A DNA stretch of 10,361 nucleotides from an uncultured Mycoplasmatota bacterium (GTDB lineage: Bacteria > Bacillota_I > Bacilli_A > RF39 > UBA660), in assembly GCA_900546745.1 (NCBI GenBank), contig URDT01000040.1:1-10361 (forward strand). The letters are read 5' to 3'. Within the stretch, counting starts at the first letter, position 1. Each line of letters starts with the position of its first letter. The notes beneath the pieces were generated by a model. The model was not told the DNA's origin. It was given only the letters and a program-made list of their open reading frames with translations, and made no database searches. The translations under genes and the position numbers were made by a program. Of the stretch, positions 1 through 7,473 are shown piece after piece.

Positions 1-2
1 TT

Positions 3-36
3 AAAAAATTGGCAAGTTTATTCTTGTCAATTTTTT
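3..36 (-). terminator. Rho-independent terminator after dgkA
   Basis: An inverted repeat with 14-base arms (3-16 and 23-36) and a 6-base loop ends, on the minus strand, in a run of six T. One position pairs G with T. It lies about 90 bases after the dgkA stop codon and is the first hairpin there, so it probably ends the yqfC-to-dgkA operon. The arms finish in A/T runs on both sides, so it could also stop transcription arriving from the other direction. The stretch between it and dgkA (37-124) is AT-rich with no gene that I can see. Confidence 0.6.
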
Positions 37-124
37 ATATTACTATCTAATTTTTTATATTTTGTTTCAATATTTTAATATTTTAATAAATTTTATTTAG
101 TAATGTCTTTTTTTATTCTTTTTA

Positions 125-538
125 TTAAATTAATTGAATCGAATTCATATAATCTATTAATTTAGGGACAAACATCAGAAGTGCTCCAATAAAAGCTACA
201 ATACTAAAAATTAAAGTAGCTGTGCTAGCAGAATCTTTTGCTATCTTAGCTAATGGATGTGTTTCTAAAGTCTTTAAATCAATTGTTGCCTCAATTGCTG
301 TATTAATCATTTCGCTTCCCATGACAAGTCCTATCACTAAGATTAAAAATAACCACTCCGTCAAAGATATTTTAAAAGTTAATCCAGCAAACACTGCTAA
401 AATCGCACATGTCACAATAATAATCATATTATGCTCATATTTTAAAGCATAAATAAATCCATCAATTGCATGAAAAAAGCTTTTTTTATATCGAACAAGT
501 ACAGAACCTTTATCTTTATTTCGTAATACCTGTTTCAT
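125..538 (-). CDS. dgkA: Diacylglycerol kinase / undecaprenol kinase family protein
   Basis: Small integral-membrane lipid kinase, 137 residues. In Gram-positive bacteria this family (UndK, also called DgkA) phosphorylates undecaprenol with ATP, feeding the lipid carrier pool for cell-wall synthesis. The N-terminal amphipathic segment (KSFFHAIDG, 19-27, then ALKYEHN, 31-37) resembles the Bacillus protein closely. The signature GSEMINTAIEATIDL (74-88) holds the catalytic and metal-binding glutamates (E76, E83) and N79. HPLAKIAKDSAS (94-105) follows. Three hydrophobic helices are visible at roughly 38-56, 61-80 and 107-125. The start has a good ribosome site (AGGAG, 10 bases upstream) and lies 23 bases inside the 3' end of ybeY, which suggests translational coupling. 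The ybeY-dgkA order is conserved in Bacillus. Substrate choice (undecaprenol versus diacylglycerol) is inferred from the phylum, not read from the sequence. Confidence 0.93.
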   Translation of the reverse strand: MKQVLRNKDKGSVLVRYKKSFFHAIDGFIYALKYEHNMIIIVTCAILAVFAGLTFKISLTEWLFLILVIGLVMGSEMINTAIEATIDLKTLETHPLAKIAKDSASTATLIFSIVAFIGALLMFVPKLIDYMNSIQLI

Positions 539-959
539 TTAAAATCAACTCCTGACGTGCAAACATTACTTTTTCTTCTTCTTTTTCCATATGATCATAA
601 CCTAGTAAATGTAGAAAACCATGAACAGCTAAAAAACATATTTCTCTTTTAAAACTATGTCCATATTCTACTGCTTGACTATGCGCTTTTTCTAAAGAAA
701 TATAAATATCTCCTAAGATTCTAACATCATATCCTGGAAAATCTTTATTATCTTCTAAGGCAAATGTAATGACATCTGTTGGTCGATCAATATGACGATA
801 ATCACGGTTTAATTCATGAATATACTCGTTATTTACTAAAATAACATTAAAGCATACAGGGCCTACATCTTCTACTTCAATAGCTTTATTTAAGACTTTT
901 TTTATATCTTCTATTTCATTTACTGTTTCTTCTGTTTCATTAAATATTTCAAACATCAT
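516..959 (-). CDS. ybeY: Endoribonuclease YbeY (rRNA maturation factor)
   Basis: Zinc-dependent endoribonuclease of the YbeY/UPF0054 family, involved in 16S rRNA 3'-end maturation and ribosome quality control. It is 147 residues, a normal length. The metal site HGFLHLLGYDH (113-123) gives the three expected histidines, H113, H117 and H123. The family block NRDYRHIDRPTDVITF (51-66) and the strand GDIYIS (83-88) are both present. The first ATG overlaps the stop of the VanZ-like gene by 4 bases (ATGA). A second ATG follows at once, and GGAGG lies 4 bases before the first and 7 before the second, so the shorter start (956) is at least as likely. Cytoplasmic. The next gene, dgkA, overlaps its 3' end, as in Bacillus. 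Confidence 0.95.
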   Translation of the reverse strand: MMFEIFNETEETVNEIEDIKKVLNKAIEVEDVGPVCFNVILVNNEYIHELNRDYRHIDRPTDVITFALEDNKDFPGYDVRILGDIYISLEKAHSQAVEYGHSFKREICFLAVHGFLHLLGYDHMEKEEEKVMFARQELILNETGITK

Positions 960-1564
960 ATTACCTCCAAAACTCCAATAATATAAACAATGATAATTCC
1001 AATTAAAATAGTTGTAACAATATTATAAAAAATATCATTTTTCATAATATTTGGTAATTTATTTTTAAAATGGTGAATAAATCGATAAACAAAATATCCT
1101 AATATTCCACCACATACATTTAACATGATATCATCTACATCAAATACACGTCCAATAATTAATTGAGTTATTTCTATTGTAACTGATACCAACAAACTCA
1201 TAATAAATATAGTCTTTTTCTTATCTAATCTTAAAAAATAAGAAACAAAAAATCCATACGGCATAAACATAATTAAATTTCCTACCACATTTCGAAAGAA
1301 TCTTTCTGAAAAAATTTGATATCGGAAAACTTCCTTAAAAGGAATGAAATTAGAAGTGGACCAACTAACATCTTGAAAAGTTACTACATAAAATAAACTC
1401 ATAATATAAATAATAAAACCTAGTTTTAACATCTCTTCATAGAATTTAAATTTTTCATGATATTTTAAAAGATACGCGATACGAAGAGATGATAAAATAA
1501 TTGTAATAATTAAAATCATAGGCCAAGTATTCGCTAAAATATTTTTTATTGTTAAATCAAACAT
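956..1564 (-). CDS. VanZ-like family membrane protein
   Basis: Integral membrane protein of 202 residues. The VanZ-like signature is clear: GNLIMFMPYGFF (95-106), then SVTIEITQLIIGR (127-139), then the acidic FDVDDIMLNVCGGILGY (141-157). Five or six hydrophobic helices can be drawn (about 13-33, 46-63, 93-110, 117-137, 148-165, 179-198). VanZ of the glycopeptide-resistance cluster gives low-level teicoplanin resistance by an unknown mechanism. Most chromosomal homologues have no assigned role, so the name should not be read as a resistance call. AGGAG lies 5 bases before the start and overlaps the yqfD stop codon (TAGGAG), so translation is probably coupled. The 3' end overlaps ybeY by 4 bases. 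In Bacillus this slot between yqfD and ybeY holds phoH and yqfF (pgpH), which are missing here. Confidence 0.88.
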   Translation of the reverse strand: MFDLTIKNILANTWPMILIITIILSSLRIAYLLKYHEKFKFYEEMLKLGFIIYIMSLFYVVTFQDVSWSTSNFIPFKEVFRYQIFSERFFRNVVGNLIMFMPYGFFVSYFLRLDKKKTIFIMSLLVSVTIEITQLIIGRVFDVDDIMLNVCGGILGYFVYRFIHHFKNKLPNIMKNDIFYNIVTTILIGIIIVYIIGVLEVI

Positions 1565-1572
1565 AGTAACTC

Positions 1573-2757
1573 CTATTCTTCTATTGGTTCCATTTCTATA
1601 ATTTCTTTATAATCTGTAATATTTTCACAAACAGATATAAAAACTTCTACTATTATTTTACTATTATTTTTCTCAATTTTCAATTTCTTTGCATCAATTA
1701 TATATTCTTTTTCTTTTAATTGATTAATAATTTTATCTTTTGCCTTTTGAACAGCTTGATCAATAGCTTCATCATCTGTTAAATTTTGATCAATTATATT
1801 AACTTCACTTTGAGATTGTATAACTAATTCAAAAGGAAGAAATAAATGAGAAATTAATTTTTTTTCTTTTACTTTTTTATGTTTAAATTTATGAAAATTA
1901 AAAATTTCTATTTCATGATTTAAAAATTTTAAAACAATTGCTTTATTTTTTTTGCCAGTTGGTATTTCTTCATAATATTTCAAAGGATATTCAACTGTTA
2001 CTTTATACCATACTTCTCCAAAGATTTCTCCTTTGGCCATAATCTGTTCTTTGATATTTTCATATAATTTAATATTGCCTGTAATAATAGTGTCACCTTT
2101 TTTTACATAGCTATTCCTAGGAACTACAATTTCTCCTTCTTCTGCCATAATTTTTGTAAGAAAAGCATCTTTGGCGGCAACAATATCCCTTTTCATATAA
2201 GAATTATCTTCTTTTGTAATAATTCTTTCTTCTACACGAACAATATATTTTGTCCCACGTTCTTCTATTTCTAACCATTCTATTTTATCTTTATATTCAT
2301 TTAAAATTGATTTTTTTATTTTCTGAAGTTGCTGGTATTTTTTTTTAGAATGAAAACGGTCAATACCATTATCTTTTAATTCTTTTAAAATGATTTCACG
2401 TAATTCAGGATTATTATGAATTACTTCTACAGAAAAGATTGTATTACATAAACATAACAAAATAATAACAGAAAATAATAAAGAAAAAATAACATATTTA
2501 TTTTTAAATAAAATACTTTTTATCCGATTCATACCATGAACAGCTATGATTTCTATTTCATAAATTGTTTTCACTTCTTCTAAACGTTTATAATCCTCTT
2601 TATTAATTCGAATTAAGATTTCATTATATTTGATTTTTTGAATTTTTAATAAATCAATTTTCAAACTAACCAGTCTTTTTAGAAAACGTTCTATATTTTT
2701 TCCTCTAATTTTTACTGTAATAGTATTTTTAAAACGATTAATCCATTCATTTTTCAT
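1573..2757 (-). CDS. yqfD: Sporulation protein YqfD
   Basis: Member of the YqfD family, 394 residues, close to the Bacillus length. In Bacillus yqfD is transcribed by sigma-E in the mother cell and is needed for efficient sporulation; its biochemical role is unknown. An N-terminal cytoplasmic part (1-87) precedes a single strong membrane helix (about 88-109). A long C-terminal part, probably outside the membrane, follows. Family blocks include AAKDAFLTKIMAEEGE (194-209), PRNSYVKKGDTIITG (213-227) and the C-terminal VCENITDYKEI. The protein is lysine- and isoleucine-rich, as are its neighbours. The start is set by GGTGAT three bases before the ATG; that ribosome site includes the stop codon of yqfC, so the pair should be co-translated. 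Only 4 bases separate yqfC from yqfD. Confidence 0.92.
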   Translation of the reverse strand: MKNEWINRFKNTITVKIRGKNIERFLKRLVSLKIDLLKIQKIKYNEILIRINKEDYKRLEEVKTIYEIEIIAVHGMNRIKSILFKNKYVIFSLLFSVIILLCLCNTIFSVEVIHNNPELREIILKELKDNGIDRFHSKKKYQQLQKIKKSILNEYKDKIEWLEIEERGTKYIVRVEERIITKEDNSYMKRDIVAAKDAFLTKIMAEEGEIVVPRNSYVKKGDTIITGNIKLYENIKEQIMAKGEIFGEVWYKVTVEYPLKYYEEIPTGKKNKAIVLKFLNHEIEIFNFHKFKHKKVKEKKLISHLFLPFELVIQSQSEVNIIDQNLTDDEAIDQAVQKAKDKIINQLKEKEYIIDAKKLKIEKNNSKIIVEVFISVCENITDYKEIIEMEPIEE

Positions 2758-2761
2758 GTGA

Positions 2762-3001
2762 TCACCTAAATTCTATATTTTTAAAATTACCTGTAATTAA
2801 AATTTCATCTGACACTAATTTAGTAACCACTAGATTATCTCCATTAATAATAACAGATCCTTTGACATGTTTAACAATCACTTTATTAAAATCAAAATGT
2901 TCAATTGAAAAATAGTTTACAACATCAATTCTATCGTTTAAAATGGTAATTTTAAAATCTGTTTCTAATAAATAATCACGAAATTTATTTACTGGATTCA
3001 T
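2762..3001 (-). CDS. yqfC: Sporulation protein YqfC (YabP/YqfC family)
   Basis: Short 79-residue protein of the YabP/YqfC family, predicted to be mostly beta-strand. Family features seen are the internal VKGSVIINGDNLVVTKL (47-63) and the closing DEILITGNFKNIEF (65-78). In Bacillus yqfC is part of the sigma-E regulon and always precedes yqfD; it has no known enzymatic activity. This is the first gene after the tuf terminator, so its promoter should lie in 3002-3077. GGTGAT sits three bases before the ATG, the same layout as yqfD and spoIIGA. I could not find a convincing sigma-E promoter there. A TTGATATT element at about 3056-3063 is the nearest -35-like match, without a good -10 partner. Confidence 0.92.
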   Translation of the reverse strand: MNPVNKFRDYLLETDFKITILNDRIDVVNYFSIEHFDFNKVIVKHVKGSVIINGDNLVVTKLVSDEILITGNFKNIEFR

Positions 3002-3077
3002 ATAATCACCTATATTATTTTATTTAAACAAACCATTATTTAGAAGAAAAGTATTTTAAAATATCAATAAATTGCAT

Positions 3078-3110
3078 AAAAAAAAGACAAACGAGCTATA
3101 CCCATTTGTC
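3078..3110 (-). terminator. Rho-independent terminator after tuf
   Basis: Eight bases after the tuf stop codon, a 10-bp stem (3086-3095 with 3101-3110, allowing two G-T pairs) with a 5-base loop is followed on the minus strand by eight T. This is a textbook intrinsic terminator. It closes the str operon and separates it from yqfC. Confidence 0.92.
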
Positions 3111-3118
3111 AATTATTA

Positions 3119-4303
3119 TTATTCAATAACTTGTGAAACTACACCAGAACCAACTGTTCTACCACCTTCACGAATAGAGAATTTAGTTCCTTGTTCTAAG
3201 GCGATTGGAGCGATTAATTCTACAGTCATTTCAATGTTATCTCCAGGCATAACCATTTCAGTACCTTCTGGTAATTCAATAACACCAGTTACATCTGTAG
3301 TACGGAAATAGAATTGAGGTCTGTAGTTTGTGAAGAATGGAGTATGACGTCCACCTTCTTCTTTAGTAAGTACATAAACTTGACCTTTGAATTTTTTATG
3401 TGGAGTAACTGAACCTGGTTTTGCTAATACTTGACCACGTTCTACATCTTCACGAGCAATACCACGTAATAATACTCCGGCATTATCTCCTGATTCAGCG
3501 TAATCTAATTGTTTACGGAACATTTCAATTCCTGTAACAACAGTTTTTCTTGTTTCTTTTAAACCAACGATTTCAACTTCATCATTAAGTTTTAACATAC
3601 CTCTTTCAACACGTCCTGTAACAACAGTTCCACGACCTGTGATAGTAAATACATCTTCGATTGGCATTAAGAAAGGCTTGTCAGTATCTCTTTCTGGAGT
3701 TTCAATCCAAGTATCAACTGCTTCCATAAGTTCATCGATTTTACCAGTCCAAGCTGGATCTCCTTCAAGAGCTTTAAGAGCTGATCCTCTAATGATTGGA
3801 GTATTGTCTCCATCAAATCCATATTCGTTTAATAATTCACGAACTTCCATTTCAACTAAATCTAATAATTCCTCATCATCAACCATGTCGCATTTGTTTA
3901 AGAAAACAACCATACGAGGTACACCAACTTGACGTGATAATAAAATATGTTCACGAGTTTGTGCCATTGGTCCATCTGTTGCAGCAATAACTAAGATAGC
4001 TCCATCCATTTGAGCAGCACCTGTAATCATGTTTTTAACATAATCAGCATGTCCTGGACAGTCTACGTGAGCGTAGTGTCTATGTTCAGTACTGTATTCA
4101 ATATGTGCAGTATTAATTGTAATACCACGTTCTCTTTCTTCTGGTGCTTTATCAATGTTAGCGAAGTCAACTGCTTCGTTACCAAATTTTCCTGCTAAAC
4201 ATTTTGAAATTGCAGCAGTTAAAGTTGTTTTACCATGGTCTACGTGTCCAATTGTACCAATGTTAACATGTGGTTTTGAACGATCAAATTTTGCTTTTGC
4301 CAT
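3119..4303 (-). CDS. tuf: Elongation factor Tu
   Basis: GTPase that delivers aminoacyl-tRNA to the ribosomal A site, 394 residues, full length. All GTPase motifs are intact: P-loop GHVDHGKT (19-26), switch I RGITI (59-63), DCPGH (81-85), NKCD (136-139) and GSALK (about 172-176). Domains 2 and 3 follow (roughly 205-394), with conserved blocks such as RGTVVTGRVERG and FTNYRPQFYFRTTDVTG. AGGAGG is 8-9 bases before the ATG. It is the last gene of the str operon, 86 bases after fusA. That gap holds a hairpin and a probable separate promoter, which would let EF-Tu be made in excess of EF-G. Confidence 0.99.
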   Translation of the reverse strand: MAKAKFDRSKPHVNIGTIGHVDHGKTTLTAAISKCLAGKFGNEAVDFANIDKAPEERERGITINTAHIEYSTEHRHYAHVDCPGHADYVKNMITGAAQMDGAILVIAATDGPMAQTREHILLSRQVGVPRMVVFLNKCDMVDDEELLDLVEMEVRELLNEYGFDGDNTPIIRGSALKALEGDPAWTGKIDELMEAVDTWIETPERDTDKPFLMPIEDVFTITGRGTVVTGRVERGMLKLNDEVEIVGLKETRKTVVTGIEMFRKQLDYAESGDNAGVLLRGIAREDVERGQVLAKPGSVTPHKKFKGQVYVLTKEEGGRHTPFFTNYRPQFYFRTTDVTGVIELPEGTEMVMPGDNIEMTVELIAPIALEQGTKFSIREGGRTVGSGVVSQVIE

Positions 4304-4335
4304 AATAATTTCCTCCTATTTTCTTTACATATTCT

Positions 4336-4364
4336 ATTTTATATCAACCAAGGAAAAAATACAA
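4336..4364 (-). promoter_or_regulatory. Probable internal promoter for tuf
   Basis: In the fusA-tuf gap the minus strand reads TTGTAT (4359-4364), a 17-base spacer, then TAAAAT (4336-4341), five of six matches to the sigma-A -10. An overlapping TGATATAAA (4338-4346) also fits an extended -10. The -35 is weak (three of six). Internal tuf promoters are known in other bacteria. Confidence 0.4.
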
Positions 4365-4376
4365 GTATTTTTCCTT
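4350..4376 (-). other. Inverted repeat between fusA and tuf
   Basis: Arms of about 12 bases (4350-4362 with 4365-4376, one bulged A) form a hairpin 13 bases after the fusA stop codon. No T run follows on the minus strand, so it is not a canonical terminator. It could be an RNA processing or 3'-end stabilising element, or a weak attenuator. It overlaps the -35 of the putative tuf promoter. Confidence 0.45.
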
Positions 4377-4389
4377 AGTTTCTACCTAA

Positions 4390-6465
4390 TTAATTATTTC
4401 CGCCGTTTTTCTTAATGATTTCTTCGGCAATATTTCTTGGAACTTCTTCATAATGATCAAATTCCATTGTGAATTGTCCTCTACCTTGAGTGTTTGATCT
4501 TAAAGAAGTTACATAACCAAACATTTCAGCTAATGGAACCATTGCATCAATTGCTAGAGCATTTCCTCTTGATTCTTGACCAAGTGGACGTCCACGACGT
4601 GATGTAATATCACCCATAACATTTCCAAGATATTCATCTGGAACAACTACTTGAACTTTCATGATTGGTTCTAGTAAAATTGGTTTACATTTATTTTTAG
4701 CTTCTTTTAAAGCCATTGAAGCAGCGATTTTGTAAGCCATTTCTGATGAGTCTACATCATGGTATGATCCATCAAATAATGTTGCTTTAACATCAATCAT
4801 TGGGAAGCCAGCTAATACACCTGTCTTCATTGCTTCTTGTAATCCTTTATCAGTTACTGGAATGTATTCTCTTGGAACGACACCACCAACAACTGCGTCA
4901 ACAAACTCATATCCTTTATCTGGATTTGGTTCGAATTTAATCCATACATGTCCGTATTGTCCACGTCCACCAGATTGTTTAATATACTTACCTTCACATT
5001 CAGCAGTTTGAGTAAGTGTTTCACGATAAGATACTTGAGGTTGACCAACATTAGCCTCAACACCAAATTCTCTTTTCATACGATCAACGATGATATCAAG
5101 GTGAAGCTCACCCATACCAGCGATAATTGTTTGACCAGTTTCATGATTTGTAGAAGCTCTAAAAGTTGGATCTTCTTCTGATAATTTTTGTAAGGCAATT
5201 GCCATTTTATCTTGATCAGCTTTTGATTTTGGTTCTACAGTAAGTTCAATAACTGGTTCTGGAAATTCCATAGACTCTAAGATACATGGTTTCTTTTCAT
5301 CACATAGAGTATCTCCAGTAGTTGTATCCTTAAATCCAACTGCAGCTGCGATATCTCCAGTAAATACTTCTGAAATTTCTGTACGATTGTTAGCATGCAT
5401 TTGAAGAATACGTCCTAATCTTTCTTTTTTACCTTTTGTAGCATTTAATACATAAGATCCACTAGATATATGACCTGAGTAAACTCTAAAGAATGTAAGT
5501 CTACCAACGAATGGGTCTGTCATAACTTTAAATGCTAAAGCACTAAATGGTTCAGAATCAGAAGGATGTCTTACGATTTCATTTCCATCTAAATCTGTTC
5601 CTTTAATAGATTCAATATCTGTTGGAGCTGGCATGTAATCAACTACAGCGTCTAGTAATAATTTTGTACCTTTATTACCTAAAGCTGTACCACACATTAC
5701 TGGGAAGAATTTAACTTCAAGCACACCTTTACGAATAGCGGCTTTAATTTCTTCAACGCTAATTTCTTCTCCTTCAAGGTATTTTTCCATTAATGAATCA
5801 TCGAATTCTGAAACAGCTTCAATTAATTCATTATGTTTTGTTTCAGCGATTTCTTTTAAATCTGCTGGGATTTCTATTTCTTCTGGATTTTCTTCTTGTT
5901 TTCCATCATAGTGATAAGCTTTCATTGTAACTAAATCGATAACACCATTAAATTCGCTTTCAGCACCAATTGGCCATTCGATTGGAGCATAGTTTACTCC
6001 AAGTCTTTCTTTAATAGAATTTAACGACATTTCAAAGCTTGCTCCTAATTTATCCATTTTGTTACAGAAAATCATACGAGGAACTTTAAATTCGTCTGCT
6101 TGTCTCCAAACTGTTTCTGTTTGAGGTTCTACTCCGGCATTAGAGTCAAGTAATGCTACAGCACCATCTAATACACGAAGTGATCTAGAAACTTCAACTG
6201 TAAAATCTACGTGGCCTGGAGTATCAATAATATTTAAACGATATCCTTTCCAATAGGCTGTTGTAGCGGCTGAAGTGATTGTGATTCCACGTTCTTGTTC
6301 TTGCTCCATCCAGTCCATTTGAGAAGCACCATCGTGAGTTTCTCCAATTTTATGGATTTTATGAGTATGGAATAAGATACGTTCTGTCATAGTTGTTTTT
6401 CCGGCATCAATGTGAGCCATGATACCAAAATTACGAGTTTTCTCTAAACTATATTCACGAGCCAT
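4390..6465 (-). CDS. fusA: Elongation factor G
   Basis: Ribosomal translocase GTPase, 691 residues, full length. GTPase motifs are the P-loop AHIDAGKT (17-24), switch I RGITITSAAT (59-68), DTPGH (81-85) and NKMD (135-138). The domain II-III region follows, with GMGELHLDI in domain III. Domain IV includes SGGRGQYGHV and VVGGVVPREYIPV, and the tip loop FDGSYHDVDSSEMAYKIAAS. Domain V has EPIMKVQVVVPDEYLGNVMGD and the C-terminal TQGRGQFTMEFDHYEEVP. It resembles the housekeeping EF-G, not a tetracycline-protection paralogue. It lies 17 bases after rpsG; the ribosome site (AAAGGA) is weaker than in the other str genes. Confidence 0.99.
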   Translation of the reverse strand: MAREYSLEKTRNFGIMAHIDAGKTTMTERILFHTHKIHKIGETHDGASQMDWMEQEQERGITITSAATTAYWKGYRLNIIDTPGHVDFTVEVSRSLRVLDGAVALLDSNAGVEPQTETVWRQADEFKVPRMIFCNKMDKLGASFEMSLNSIKERLGVNYAPIEWPIGAESEFNGVIDLVTMKAYHYDGKQEENPEEIEIPADLKEIAETKHNELIEAVSEFDDSLMEKYLEGEEISVEEIKAAIRKGVLEVKFFPVMCGTALGNKGTKLLLDAVVDYMPAPTDIESIKGTDLDGNEIVRHPSDSEPFSALAFKVMTDPFVGRLTFFRVYSGHISSGSYVLNATKGKKERLGRILQMHANNRTEISEVFTGDIAAAVGFKDTTTGDTLCDEKKPCILESMEFPEPVIELTVEPKSKADQDKMAIALQKLSEEDPTFRASTNHETGQTIIAGMGELHLDIIVDRMKREFGVEANVGQPQVSYRETLTQTAECEGKYIKQSGGRGQYGHVWIKFEPNPDKGYEFVDAVVGGVVPREYIPVTDKGLQEAMKTGVLAGFPMIDVKATLFDGSYHDVDSSEMAYKIAASMALKEAKNKCKPILLEPIMKVQVVVPDEYLGNVMGDITSRRGRPLGQESRGNALAIDAMVPLAEMFGYVTSLRSNTQGRGQFTMEFDHYEEVPRNIAEEIIKKNGGNN

Positions 6466-6482
6466 AATTTATTTCCTTTCTC

Positions 6483-6950
6483 TTACCATCTATAATGAGC
6501 AAATGCTTTATTAGCTTCTGCCATTCTATGAGTATCTTCACGTTTCTTAACAGCTCCACCTGTTCCTTCAGAAGCATCGATGATTTCGTTTGCTAAGTTT
6601 TCAGCCATTGAATGACCTCCTCTTAAACGTGAATAATTTACTAACCAACGAAGTGCTAAAGCTTGACTACGGTCTGCTCTTACTTCAATTGGTACTTGGT
6701 AGTTTGCTCCACCAACTCTTCTAGATTTTACTTCTAGAGCTGGTTTAATATTTTCCATTGCTGCTTCAAATACTTCCATTGGATCTTTACCAGTTTTTTC
6801 ACTGATTATATTGAAAGCATCGTAAAGAATTGTTTGAGCAGTTCCTTTTTTACCATCATTCATAATTTGGTTAATTAATTTTGTAACTAATTTTGAATTA
6901 TACATTGGATCTGCTAAAACGTCTCTTTTTACTGCACGTCTTTTACGCAT
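6483..6950 (-). CDS. rpsG: 30S ribosomal protein S7
   Basis: Primary 16S rRNA-binding protein that nucleates the 30S head, 155 residues, the usual length. It shows RDVLADPMYNSKLVTKLIN (9-27), ALEVKSRRVGGANYQVPIEV (71-90), the conserved RWLVNYSRLRGG and the C-terminal KREDTHRMAEANKAFAHYRW. GGGAGG lies 8 bases before the ATG. It follows rpsL after 18 bases, so there is no room for the long rpsL-rpsG spacer that carries the S7 autoregulatory site in E. coli. Any feedback must act elsewhere, perhaps in the rpsL leader. Confidence 0.99.
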   Translation of the reverse strand: MRKRRAVKRDVLADPMYNSKLVTKLINQIMNDGKKGTAQTILYDAFNIISEKTGKDPMEVFEAAMENIKPALEVKSRRVGGANYQVPIEVRADRSQALALRWLVNYSRLRGGHSMAENLANEIIDASEGTGGAVKKREDTHRMAEANKAFAHYRW

Positions 6951-6968
6951 ATTATTTTCCTCCCTTCA

Positions 6969-7379
6969 TTATTTAGGTCTTTTTGTACCATATTTACTAC
7001 GGCCTTGACGTCTTTTGTCAACACCATTTGTATCAAGTGTACCACGAACTACGTGATAACGAACACCGATAAGGTCTTTTACACGACCACCACGGATTAA
7101 AACAACACTATGTTCTTGTAGATTATGTCCTTCTCCACCAATATAAGCTGTTACTTCTGTGTTATTACTTAATCTAACACGAGCATATTTACGTAAAGCT
7201 GAGTTTGGTTTTTTAGGAGTCATAGTTCCAACACGAGTACATACTCCACGTTTTTGTGGTGAATTTAATTTTGTAGATTTTTTCTTTCTACTATTATATC
7301 CAACTGCTAAAACTGGAGATTTACTTTTTCTAGTTTTCTTTGTTCTGTTCTTTCTCACTAATTGATTAATTGTAGGCAT
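6969..7379 (-). CDS. rpsL: 30S ribosomal protein S12
   Basis: Decoding-centre protein of the 30S subunit, 136 residues. I chose the start at MPTINQLVRKNR. An in-frame ATG 18 bases upstream (7397) would translate the Shine-Dalgarno sequence itself (GGGGAGGAGG, read as Gly-Arg-Arg), so it is not credible. GGAGGAGG sits 6 bases before the chosen ATG. Decoding motifs are present: PQKRGVCTRV (41-50), TPKKPNSALRK (54-64, including the streptomycin-site Lys56) and GGEGHNLQEHS (81-91). The insert around residues 21-37 is the long loop of Gram-positive S12. The loop GGRVKDLIGVRYH (97-109) has Ile104 where the family has a near-invariant Pro (E. coli Pro90); the neighbouring Lys101 and Asp102 are kept. 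First gene of the str operon. Confidence 0.98.
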   Translation of the reverse strand: MPTINQLVRKNRTKKTRKSKSPVLAVGYNSRKKKSTKLNSPQKRGVCTRVGTMTPKKPNSALRKYARVRLSNNTEVTAYIGGEGHNLQEHSVVLIRGGRVKDLIGVRYHVVRGTLDTNGVDKRRQGRSKYGTKRPK

Positions 7380-7385
7380 ATTTGT

Positions 7386-7393
7386 CCTCCTCC
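7386..7393 (-). promoter_or_regulatory. Shine-Dalgarno of rpsL that decides its start
   Basis: GGAGGAGG, 6 bases before the ATG at 7379. It lies inside the longer open reading frame that begins at 7397, which shows that the upstream ATG is spurious. Confidence 0.85.
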
Positions 7394-7432
7394 CCATTAC
7401 ACACTTCCAGGTGTTTCAATTTTCTTCTAATG

Positions 7433-7456
7433 AAAGATTTACCGAAGTAAATCTCT
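7433..7456 (-). other. cUUCGg-capped hairpin in the str-operon leader
   Basis: On the minus strand a perfect 8-bp stem (7447-7454 with 7435-7442), extendable to 10 bp with one G-T pair, is closed by C-UUCG-G, an exceptionally stable tetraloop. It begins about 11 bases after the predicted transcription start and ends 53 bases before the rpsL ATG. No T run follows, so it is not a terminator. A 5'-end stabiliser or a protein-binding leader element are both possible. Confidence 0.7.
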
Positions 7457-7473
7457 AATTAAAATTCTTATAT

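Noticed and set aside
25..30. TTGACA on the minus strand as a -35 element
   Set aside because: It is part of the dgkA terminator stem, and the position 17 bases downstream has no -10-like hexamer.
69..88. Short tandem repeat of AATATTTT (about 2.5 copies)
   Set aside because: It is very short and in an extremely AT-rich stretch; it is best explained by base composition.
956..1564. Glycopeptide (teicoplanin) resistance gene
   Set aside because: The VanZ-like domain is widespread in chromosomal proteins of unknown role, and no vanA/vanH/vanX/vanR/vanS genes are nearby.
3002..3077. Sigma-E promoter for yqfC
   Set aside because: Expected from the family, and TTGATATT could be a -35, but no acceptable -10 lies 13-16 bases after it, so I do not call it.
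3639..3932. Plus-strand reading frame opposite tuf
   Set aside because: It is antisense to the conserved EF-Tu coding sequence and has no ribosome site or family resemblance; the other plus-strand frames in the window are rejected for the same reason.
7380..7397. Six-residue N-terminal extension of S12 (MGRRTN)
   Set aside because: It is the Shine-Dalgarno sequence translated; S12 begins MPTINQ.
7401..7414. Near-palindrome in the rpsL leader
   Set aside because: Only four consecutive base pairs form, with a mismatch inside; too weak to call a structure.
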